Source of the DNA: Acinetobacter larvae
GTDB taxonomy: Bacteria > Pseudomonadota > Gammaproteobacteria > Pseudomonadales > Moraxellaceae
DNA: 64,000 nucleotides
NCBI RefSeq assembly: GCF_001704115.1
Contig: NZ_CP016895.1
Location: 868,001 to 932,000 of the forward strand
Direction: 5' to 3'
Shown here piece by piece: positions 56,932 to 64,000 of this stretch. The notes below the pieces were generated by a model. That model saw only the letters and a list, made by a program, of their open reading frames with translations. It was not told the origin of the DNA and did no database searches. The first letter of the stretch is position 1. Each line of letters starts with the position of its first letter. Made by a program: the position numbers and the translations under genes.

Positions 56932-59900
56932 GATGAGAGCTCCTGTTGAGTTGGTTTTTGCTTAGGTTTGTACTTAAAGATACTACGAATCCAAACAAAG
57001 AACACAGGGATAAAGAAAATACCAAGGAAAGTCGACGTAAGTACACCACCGATTACACCAATACCAACAGAGTTTTGGCTACCCGCACCCGCACCTGAAG
57101 ATATGGCCATTGGCAAGACCCCTAAACCAAAGGCTAGGGTGGTCATGATAATCGGACGTAAACGTAATTTTGCAGCATGCATGGTGGCTTCGAACAGTTC
57201 TTCACCTTTTTCTTGTAGTTCTTTGGCGAACTCAATAATCAAGATGGCATTCTTGGCAGAAAGACCAATCACCGCAATCATGGCAACTTGGAAGTAGATG
57301 TTGTCTGAAAGGTTTGGATTTTTGGTTAACATCATAACGCCTTGGGTAAGTAAGACTGCACCCACCAAGCCCAATGGTACCACCAGCATTACTGATACTG
57401 GAATCGACCAGCTTTCATATAATGCAGCCAAACATAAGAATACGATCAGCATAGACATGGCATAGATCACCAAGTTTTGTTGACCTGCTTCTTTTTCGTC
57501 TAGTGATAAACCGGTCCATTCAAAGCTAAAATTGTCTAGCCCCATTTCTGGCAGTTTGCCAATGATTTCTTCCATGGCACGCAAGGCATCACCAGAACTT
57601 TTACCCGGTGCTGGACTTCCTTGGATGTTCATTGATGAAACACCGTTATAACGCTCTAGACGAGGCGAACCATAACCCCATTCACCTGTTGCAAAAGCAG
57701 AGAAGGGCACCATGGCATTTTGTTTGTTACGCACATACCACTTGTCTAGATCTTCAGGCATCATGCGAGTATTGGCTTCACCTTGTAAATATACTTTTTT
57801 AACACGACCACGGTCGACAAAGTCATTAACATAAGAGCCGCCCCAAGCGATTCCCATGGTGCTGTTAATGTCACTTAAGTTAACACCCATCGCACCTGCC
57901 GAAGCTTGGTCAATTTTGATTTTATACTGTGGCGTATCTTCCATACCATTTGGACGTACACCCACCAGACGTTTATCTTGAGCAGCCATACCGAGCACGG
58001 CATTACGTGCAGCCAAGAGTTTTTCATGACCTTGACCATCAAGATCTTTTAATTGCAAGTCAAAACCTGAACTTACACCCAGTTCTGGCATCGCTGGCAG
58101 TTGTAATGGGTAAATCAGTGTGGAGTTGCGATCAATCACGTTAAGTGCCATCGCACGTTTGACAATCTCACTGATTTTGGACTCAGGTGTGGTACGTTCT
58201 TTCCAGTCTTTCAACTGAATAAATGCCACCCCTTGGTTTTGTCCCATACCGGCAAAAGAGAAGCCTGCGACAGTAAATACGGATTCAACGTATTTGCCTT
58301 CTTTACCGTGGAAGTAGTCGGTAATGTTGGCTAAGGTTTGTTCGGTCCGCTCTAGTGTTGCATTAGGCGGCAATTGCACCAGTGTAAATAACACCCCTTG
58401 GTCTTCTTCGGGTAAGAATGACGTCGGCATGATTTTGAGCACACCAATCAACATCGCCGTTACCACAACATAACCAATACCTGACGCCACTTTATTGTGG
58501 GTCATATGGTTTACGCCGTTTTGATAACGTTGCGAAGTACGGTCAAACATGTTGTTAAACCAGCGGAAGAAGCGTGCAAAGATATTGTCACTGAGCGGTC
58601 TGTTGGGATCGTGTTGTTTTAAAATCGTGGCGCACAGCGCAGGGGTAAAGGTGAGCGCAATAATCAATGACAGGACCATTGCGGTTACCAAAGTAATCGA
58701 GAATTGTCGATAGATTACCCCGGTGGTACCACTCATAAATGCCATTGGAATAAATACTGCAGCCAGTACGCTGGTAATCCCGACCAGTGCACCTGAGATC
58801 TGCTCCATGGATTGTTCGGTTGCTGTCACAGGATCTTTGTGTTCATCGACCATGATCCGTTCGACGTTTTCTACCACCACAATGGCGTCATCGACCAATA
58901 GACCAATTGCCAATACCATGGCAAACATGGTGAGTGTGTTGATGGTAAAACCAAAGACATTAATAACCGCAAAGGTTCCCAATACCACAACGGGTACAGC
59001 TAAGGTTGGAATAATCGTGGCGCGCCAGTTCTGTAAGAACAAGAACATGACCAAGAAAACCAATAGAATAGCTTCCAGTAAAGTGTGTACCACGTTATTG
59101 ATGGATAGTTTTACGAAGGGGGTACTATCAAAAGCAATTTTGTCTTCTAAACCAGCAGGATAACTTGGGCGCATTTTCGCCAAAGCATTTTCTACATTTT
59201 GTGCGGTATCCAAAGCATTGGCACCGGTAGAAAGACGAATTGCAATACCCGTCGCTGTCTTGTTGTTGTACTTCGAGTCAAATTGGTAATCTTCTGAACC
59301 CAGTTCTACCCGTGCGACGTCTTTGATACGGACTTGTGCACCATCACTGGCATTTTTCAGGAAGATATTTTCAAACTCTTGTGGCGTTTGCAACAAGCTT
59401 TGTGCATTGACCGTGGCATTGATGACTTGACCTTGCACCGATGGTGCGCCGCCTAATTGACCTACTGCAATTTGCGCATTTTGTGCTTGAATTGCTGCAC
59501 TAACATCTGCAGGTGTTAAGTTAAATGTATTGAGTTTGGCTGGATCTAACCAAATACGCATCGCGTATTGACCACCAAACACTTGAATTTCACCCACACC
59601 TTCCACACGACTGAGTGGATCTTTAATGTTGGCATTGACATAGTCAGCGATGTCGCCACGCGTAAGATTCCCTTGCGGAGAGGAAAAGGCTACAACTTGT
59701 AAGAAACTTGCGCCAGATTTCTTGACGGTTACCCCTTGACGTTGTACGTCTTGAGGTAAAGATGCCATCGCAGTTTGCAATTTGTTTTGCACCTGCACTT
59801 GGGCTGTATCTGCATTGACGCCTTGTTTAAAGTTGACATCAATTTGCACCATCCCGTTGGATGAGCTTTGCGAACTAATGTAACGCAATCCATCCAGACC

Positions 59901-60110
59901 ATTCATTTGCTGTTCAATGACCTGTGTCACGGTATTTTCGACTGTATCAGCAGAAGCACCAGGATAAACAGCAGAAATGGAAATTTTGGGAGGTGCAATG
60001 GTGGGGTACTGTGAAACGGGCATTTGTGTCAGGGTAATGATCCCTGCCAACATAATGACCAAGGCAATGACCCATGCAAAGATGGGGCGGTGTATAAAAA
60101 AACGAGCCAT
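56928..60110 (-). CDS. adeJ: RND multidrug efflux transporter AdeJ
   Basis: A 1060-residue inner membrane antiporter of the HAE-1 family. MARFFIHRPIFAWVIALVIMLAG opens the protein; ISAVYPGASADTVENTVTQVIEQQMNG is the RND signature. The proton relay is in GLLVDDAIVVVENVERIM (the paired Asp). The two porter domains and 12 helices are full length, close to A. baumannii AdeJ (1058). With AdeI and AdeK it exports beta-lactams, chloramphenicol, tetracycline, fluoroquinolones and other drugs. Confidence 0.96.
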   Translation of the reverse strand: MARFFIHRPIFAWVIALVIMLAGIITLTQMPVSQYPTIAPPKISISAVYPGASADTVENTVTQVIEQQMNGLDGLRYISSQSSSNGMVQIDVNFKQGVNADTAQVQVQNKLQTAMASLPQDVQRQGVTVKKSGASFLQVVAFSSPQGNLTRGDIADYVNANIKDPLSRVEGVGEIQVFGGQYAMRIWLDPAKLNTFNLTPADVSAAIQAQNAQIAVGQLGGAPSVQGQVINATVNAQSLLQTPQEFENIFLKNASDGAQVRIKDVARVELGSEDYQFDSKYNNKTATGIAIRLSTGANALDTAQNVENALAKMRPSYPAGLEDKIAFDSTPFVKLSINNVVHTLLEAILLVFLVMFLFLQNWRATIIPTLAVPVVVLGTFAVINVFGFTINTLTMFAMVLAIGLLVDDAIVVVENVERIMVDEHKDPVTATEQSMEQISGALVGITSVLAAVFIPMAFMSGTTGVIYRQFSITLVTAMVLSLIIALTFTPALCATILKQHDPNRPLSDNIFARFFRWFNNMFDRTSQRYQNGVNHMTHNKVASGIGYVVVTAMLIGVLKIMPTSFLPEEDQGVLFTLVQLPPNATLERTEQTLANITDYFHGKEGKYVESVFTVAGFSFAGMGQNQGVAFIQLKDWKERTTPESKISEIVKRAMALNVIDRNSTLIYPLQLPAMPELGVSSGFDLQLKDLDGQGHEKLLAARNAVLGMAAQDKRLVGVRPNGMEDTPQYKIKIDQASAGAMGVNLSDINSTMGIAWGGSYVNDFVDRGRVKKVYLQGEANTRMMPEDLDKWYVRNKQNAMVPFSAFATGEWGYGSPRLERYNGVSSMNIQGSPAPGKSSGDALRAMEEIIGKLPEMGLDNFSFEWTGLSLDEKEAGQQNLVIYAMSMLIVFLCLAALYESWSIPVSVMLVVPLGLVGAVLLTQGVMMLTKNPNLSDNIYFQVAMIAVIGLSAKNAILIIEFAKELQEKGEELFEATMHAAKLRLRPIIMTTLAFGLGVLPMAISSGAGAGSQNSVGIGVIGGVLTSTFLGIFFIPVFFVWIRSIFKYKPKQKPTQQELSS

Positions 60111-60122
60111 TAAAACTTCCCC

Positions 60123-61385
60123 TTAAGCTTGAGAAGCTGCTTTTTGCTCAACTGGTTTTGCCGGTTGCGCAGGTTGTGCAGCACTTGCTGGTGGTGCACC
60201 AGCAGCTTTACCAGCTTGTGGGGCCGGTTTGGCTTGGTATGGTTTGGCATTGACCTTCTGCTCAGGTTTTACTTTGGCTATACCATCAACAATGATTTTG
60301 TCACCGGTTTTTAAGCCATCGGTAATAATCCACTCTGTGCCTTTTGAGCCTGCTGTTGTGACGGGACGTGGTTCAACCTGTCCTTTGGCATTGACTAGCA
60401 TGACTGTGGCTTGACCTGTTGGTGTACGGGTCAATGCAGCTTGTGGCACTAGATAAGCATTTGGAATAACTGCTCGAACAATTTCTGCAGTTGCATACAT
60501 GCCAGGGAGTAACAATTGATTTGGATTGTCAAATAAGGCACGAATCGTTACAGAGCCAGTTTCTTGATTGACGCTGGCATCCGAGAATTGCATATTGCCT
60601 TCAATTGGATAGATGCTGCCATCTTCAAGTCTTAAACGCACTTTGGTATTTAAGTTCGCCGTGAGATTTCCTTGACTAATTTGTTTTTTTAGTCTTAGTA
60701 ATTCCGCACTAGATTGATTAATCAGAACATAGATTGGGTCTAGTTGTTGAATTTTTACCAAGGCCTCAGCTTGATTTGCAGTGACCAAGGCACCCGCTGT
60801 AACGGTTGAGATTCCTGTGATACCTGAAATCGGCGCACGAACGGTCGAATAGCCCAAATCAATTTGAGCATTTTTTAATACCGCTTGTGACGCTGCAACA
60901 TCTGCCTCAGCAAGTTTTACTTGCGAGATAAGATCATCATATTCTTGTTTAGAAACAGCATTCATACCAACCAATTGACTATAGCGATTGGCCTTGACAC
61001 GCATGGCATTCAGGTTGGCTTGCTGACGCGTTAGCGTTGCACGTGCATTGTCTAAATTGGCACGATTAATACTTGAGTCTATTTCATAGAGGGGTTGACC
61101 AGCACGGACAAAGCTCCCTTCATTAAACAACCGTTTAAGCACGACACCACTGGTTTGTGGACGTACTTCTGAAACTTGATATGCCGCAGTTCTGCCGGAT
61201 AACTCGACCACTTGTTCAACACTTTGTGGTTGAGCCACCAAAACACCAACTTCTGTCGGCGGCATTTTCTGGGCAGCGGCTGCTTGTTGTGCATCTTTGG
61301 GATCTTTACTACATCCTACAAGCGCAATACTTGTTGCTAGAGCACAAGCGGTGAGGGCAGGGGCCCAAAGCTTTGCCGACATCAT
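60123..61385 (-). CDS. adeI: RND efflux membrane fusion protein AdeI
   Basis: A 420-residue periplasmic adaptor. The signal peptide ends at a lipobox ALVGCSK (Cys25). The lipoyl/barrel-sandwich and alpha-hairpin region spans about 65-200 (LFNEGSFVRAGQPLYEIDSS, then a long hairpin), followed by a beta-barrel and an Ala/Pro-rich tail. It joins AdeJ to AdeK. First gene of the operon, 12 bases before adeJ. The ATG at 61385 has GAGGTGG close upstream. Palindromes lie in its promoter region. Confidence 0.95.
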   Translation of the reverse strand: MMSAKLWAPALTACALATSIALVGCSKDPKDAQQAAAAQKMPPTEVGVLVAQPQSVEQVVELSGRTAAYQVSEVRPQTSGVVLKRLFNEGSFVRAGQPLYEIDSSINRANLDNARATLTRQQANLNAMRVKANRYSQLVGMNAVSKQEYDDLISQVKLAEADVAASQAVLKNAQIDLGYSTVRAPISGITGISTVTAGALVTANQAEALVKIQQLDPIYVLINQSSAELLRLKKQISQGNLTANLNTKVRLRLEDGSIYPIEGNMQFSDASVNQETGSVTIRALFDNPNQLLLPGMYATAEIVRAVIPNAYLVPQAALTRTPTGQATVMLVNAKGQVEPRPVTTAGSKGTEWIITDGLKTGDKIIVDGIAKVKPEQKVNAKPYQAKPAPQAGKAAGAPPASAAQPAQPAKPVEQKAASQA

Positions 61386-61397
61386 TATTCCACCTCA

Positions 61398-61414
61398 TTT
61401 AGATTTAATCTAAA
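61398..61414. promoter_or_regulatory. Palindrome directly before adeI ribosome binding site
   Basis: TTTAGATT-T-AATCTAAA is a perfect 8+1+8 inverted repeat immediately before the GAGGTGG of adeI. It could be an operator or a small 5'UTR hairpin. Confidence 0.5.
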
Positions 61415-61436
61415 GTAATTTTTAAGCAATATAAAT

Positions 61437-61455
61437 TGTGGCTATGCAATCCACA
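61437..61455. promoter_or_regulatory. Inverted repeat upstream of adeI, candidate repressor operator
   Basis: TGTGGCTATGCAATCCACA has TGTGG/CCACA arms around a 9-nt centre, about 55-70 bases before the adeI start. adeIJK is known to be repressed by the TetR-type AdeN, so this is a plausible AdeN site. That link is inference. Confidence 0.5.
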
Positions 61456-62089
61456 GCATAACAATCCATATACACCCTATACACCATCCCTTATCTTTGC
61501 AGGACCAAGTGTGTTTATGTAAGCTACTGATATAAAAGCCTTAATTAACTACAAAATTGTTATGCTATTGTAGGGCTCAATGGGAGATTGTCTCAGGCGC
61601 ATCGATACCACTACAGGATTTCAGCTTGTAGCATCTCGATTGTGTTCATCGTCAAAAGGGGTATTGCTATTTTAGCCTATAGCGCCAGATGGCGAACTTA
61701 AGCATAAAATCTGTCCAAAAACAGAACACTCCCTAATATTGCTAAAAAAATTAAAAAAATAAATCATTATTTTAAAAATTATTAGCAAATGTCCCAATGA
61801 CGCTTACTTCATCGGTTTGAAACGAATCTATACATACTAGATAAAAATCATGCGCTGATGATGAAGAAATTATGAAGTCTGCTTTTCTTCAAAAAAATCA
61901 TGCTTGATTGGCAGCGTTTGCCTCCAGTCGCGCTAGTATTTGCTGCATTCCGACGGATAAAACTTCGTGTGGAGTATATAAGGCATAAGTTATCAAAGCC
62001 TATCATTTAATTCTCTGCATTCTGATAAGAATGCGTTGAATTGAAATATATATAGCCGATTCCTTAAGCTGTTTACTCCTATCAGCGCT

Positions 62090-62117
62090 AAAGTGTACTT
62101 GGCAGTACACTTTTTTT
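62090..62117 (+). terminator. Orphan plus-strand terminator in the gap
   Basis: AAGTGTACT and AGTACACTT pair around TGGC, followed by seven T residues. No plus-strand gene lies upstream within 700 bases. Confidence 0.75.
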
Positions 62118-62136
62118 CAAGTCTAAGAATTGCATG

Positions 62137-62172
62137 TTTTTTGAGAAAGATATGCAATTTTTTCTCAAAAAA
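62137..62172. repeat. Inverted repeat downstream of the recombinase gene
   Basis: TTTTTTGAGAAA (62137-62148) and TTTCTCAAAAAA (62161-62172) are exact reverse complements. Both strands carry a T tract, so it can act as a terminator for the minus-strand gene. Confidence 0.6.
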
Positions 62173-62185
62173 TTCTAGAAAAAAT

Positions 62186-62199
62186 TGACAATATTGTCA
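62186..62199. promoter_or_regulatory. 14-bp perfect palindrome TGACAATATTGTCA
   Basis: A perfect palindrome at 62186-62199, about 40 bases past the end of the recombinase gene. It resembles regulator operators, but no target gene can be named. Confidence 0.4.
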
Positions 62200-62237
62200 T
62201 GATCTGAGCAGCAGTTTATAAGAGCGCTGCATCTGCG

Positions 62238-64000
62238 TTATTGATGTGTTTTACTGTGGTTTTGCTCGACCTCTTGTAAATCTATAGGGGCTTTAGGCGG
62301 CCAGAAAAAATCTAAAGGGCGTGTGAAGAAATGGGTCATGACCAATTTGGCCAGAGGCTTCCATTGTTCAAAACGCACACGACGTGCTCTTAAAGCCACC
62401 ACAATGGTCAAAGAAAAGCTGACAAATAAGTTGGTTATCCCGATTAAAATCACACCAAGAATAGAAACAAAGATCAGACCGATATCAGCTGAGCTGGTGC
62501 ATAACAGCCCTTGTATTAAGTTGGCTGAGGCAAAGGCAATATGGCGAATATCCAGCGGCAAACCGAAGATAAACCCAATAGTACCCATACTGCCAAGCAT
62601 GATACCAAACAAGAAATTACCCGCGAGTGCACCTAAATTGCGCTCAATATAATGTGAGAACTTTTCTAAACGTTCAGTTTTCATTATACCTTGCAGCTTG
62701 GGATGCGCTCTGAGACGTGGGCCAATCTTGCGGTAAATGGCTAAGTTATCAAAATAACCTGCGATTAATCCTGACAGAAATAAACAGACACCGGCAATGG
62801 CAGCGTGCGGTACAGCCAAAGAGGTAAAGGGATTCAGGCTGTCGAGTAGGCTGTCTGCCTTATGATGGTTGAGCAAGGCTTCACCCATTGCGTATTGCCA
62901 TAACCATGTAATCAGTGCGGCGGTTGGAATCGCAATAGATATATTGCCTAAAATAGCGACAAACTGGGTGCGGATAATATTGATAATTAGACTTGCTAGT
63001 TCGGCAATCTGTGCGGTTTTAGAGCCTTTACGCTGTTGGACCGTGGCTGCCAATGCGGCGGCCGTCATGGCGGGCTGCTTGGTGGCCACAGTAAAATGCA
63101 GTACATGGATTAGCATAAAACCGAATGAATAGTTCATGCTAAAAATAAAGGCTTGCATTAAGGGGGCGAGTGTTAAGCGCGCAGCTAATATTTTTAAGGT
63201 TGCCATGGTGGCAATAATGCCACCAGCACCGGCGGCAGCTTTATACATGCCTAAAAAGCCTTTTTTGTCACTACTGACATAATGCTCGCCAGTTTTACTT
63301 GCATTTTCTGTGACTTGTAAGGCGATTAATTCACTATTGGTAACCAGCAAAGAACGTACACTATTTTCGCTTTGATGTGCGGCGACCAAGTCGGTCAATA
63401 GCTCACCCATGCTGGTATAGCGTAGCTCATCGGTTGCGACCAAGATATTGAGCAATAACTCAATGCGATCTAAACATTGCTCAAGCACAGAGAGCAAATA
63501 AGTCAGACTAATGCTGACCCCAATACGTTTGGTGGCACGGCGTATTTTGAGTAGCACATCACGACACTGCTCGATCATAACCAGTGCTTGAGAGGCATCG
63601 GGAATAGGAACGACAGTATCTTGGTCTGCAATCGAGTGTTGTTGTTTGTATTGTTCAATAAATTCTACGATTTCACGGTTTTGTACCAAGAAAGGCGATT
63701 CATATTCGCTAAGTTCGGGTTGCGCATTGATAAACTCAGGATATAAGCCAATACCGCTAATCCGATAAGACAATACGGTAATGGCTTTAATCATTTCCGC
63801 TTCAATGCGTTCAATATCTGCCAAGTTGTGCGGTAAGTGACCAAATAATTGAAAGAGTTGTATCCAGTTTTGATCTTGAATATTTTCCAACCAATAACGG
63901 TCACTGCGTAAATGAAATACTTGGCTAATGAGATCGGAAAGTTCGGTGTTATTCCGTAATGGTGGTAGAAAGTGAGCGCCTATACGTTGACTGAGCTGAT
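62238..64000 (-). CDS. Site-specific recombinase-like membrane protein (Gcr family), 5' end outside window
   Basis: At least 587 residues; the frame stays open to the right edge of the window (ISQVFHLRSDRYWLENIQDQN lies upstream of the first in-frame TTG), so the start is beyond 64000. The family (SpecificRecomb, named for a gonococcal protein) is about 650-700 residues. The N-terminal half is helical and soluble; several TM helices follow (GIIATMATLKILAARLTLAPLM, AILGNISIAIPTAALI, AAIAGVCLFLSGLIAGYFDNLAIY, GLIFVSILGVILIGITNLFVSF). The recombinase name comes from an old report; the multi-spanning topology makes that activity doubtful. Confidence 0.75.
   Translation of the reverse strand, partial: QLSQRIGAHFLPPLRNNTELSDLISQVFHLRSDRYWLENIQDQNWIQLFQLFGHLPHNLADIERIEAEMIKAITVLSYRISGIGLYPEFINAQPELSEYESPFLVQNREIVEFIEQYKQQHSIADQDTVVPIPDASQALVMIEQCRDVLLKIRRATKRIGVSISLTYLLSVLEQCLDRIELLLNILVATDELRYTSMGELLTDLVAAHQSENSVRSLLVTNSELIALQVTENASKTGEHYVSSDKKGFLGMYKAAAGAGGIIATMATLKILAARLTLAPLMQAFIFSMNYSFGFMLIHVLHFTVATKQPAMTAAALAATVQQRKGSKTAQIAELASLIINIIRTQFVAILGNISIAIPTAALITWLWQYAMGEALLNHHKADSLLDSLNPFTSLAVPHAAIAGVCLFLSGLIAGYFDNLAIYRKIGPRLRAHPKLQGIMKTERLEKFSHYIERNLGALAGNFLFGIMLGSMGTIGFIFGLPLDIRHIAFASANLIQGLLCTSSADIGLIFVSILGVILIGITNLFVSFSLTIVVALRARRVRFEQWKPLAKLVMTHFFTRPLDFFWPPKAPIDLQEVEQNHSKTHQ

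Larger units (their letters stand above)
61386..62237. other. 852-bp gap between adeI and the recombinase gene
   Basis: I see no protein gene. It holds the adeI promoter and two palindromes close to it, an orphan plus-strand terminator at 62090-62117, an inverted repeat at 62137-62172 and a perfect palindrome at 62186-62199. No tRNA is present. Confidence 0.5.

Noticed and set aside
58723..59163. 146-codon plus-strand frame opposite adeJ
   Set aside because: It lies wholly antisense to a strongly conserved gene and encodes a Thr/Met-rich sequence without a family; it is a shadow.

Overview
The window comes from an Acinetobacter chromosome. The evidence is a set of recognisable Acinetobacter genes: the adeIJK efflux operon, a wax ester synthase of the AtfA type, an APS-type cysH, gatCAB divergent from mreBCD-maf-rng, and rpsB-tsf. 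The adeIJK proteins look related to, but not the same as, those of A. baumannii, so a non-baumannii species is likely (judged from memory, not from a search). I saw no rRNA, tRNA or CRISPR array.

Bases 1-11604 are the right part of a temperate podovirus-like prophage. In order they hold the 3' part of a DdrB/ParB-domain protein, an 836-residue probable internal virion protein, a small lipoprotein, terminase small and large subunits, a T7-type tail fibre carrying an SGNH esterase domain, and a lysis cassette (holin, SAR endolysin, Rz with Rz1 nested inside it). A tyrosine integrase on the opposite strand closes the prophage. Bases 11605-15220 are a scrapyard: the N-terminal stub of a second, P4-type integrase, a 1.25-kb IS3-family element with no visible target duplication, a restriction-endonuclease-like gene cut by the other end of the IS, and a small membrane protein in AT-rich DNA.

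From about 15.3 kb the sequence is ordinary chromosome. 15.3-22.1 kb: an unusual MTHFR/MetV-like fusion, a Fur-box TonB receptor, exonuclease VII (xseAB), and a crcB fluoride channel behind a fluoride riboswitch with a 20-codon leader ORF. 22.3-30.5 kb: gatCAB and the divergent cell-shape operon mreBCD-maf-rng, then a small PA1571-like protein. 30.8-43.4 kb: wax ester synthase, cysH, FadL and OmpW outer membrane proteins, a Fur-box DUF3649-PepSY-DUF3325 iron operon, a carboxymuconolactone decarboxylase-like protein, lipA, soluble transhydrogenase (sthA) and map. 43.5-54.3 kb: rpsB-tsf with a structured leader, proP, a lipoprotein with a TTG start, two short-chain dehydrogenases and valS. 54.4-64 kb: two YbjQ proteins, adeIJK, an 850-bp gap with an orphan terminator and palindromes, and a Gcr-type site-specific recombinase protein running off the right edge.

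The main themes are envelope and stress functions (efflux, iron uptake, fluoride export, osmoprotectant import, outer membrane channels) beside housekeeping translation and cell-shape genes. The accessory DNA is confined to the first 15 kb.
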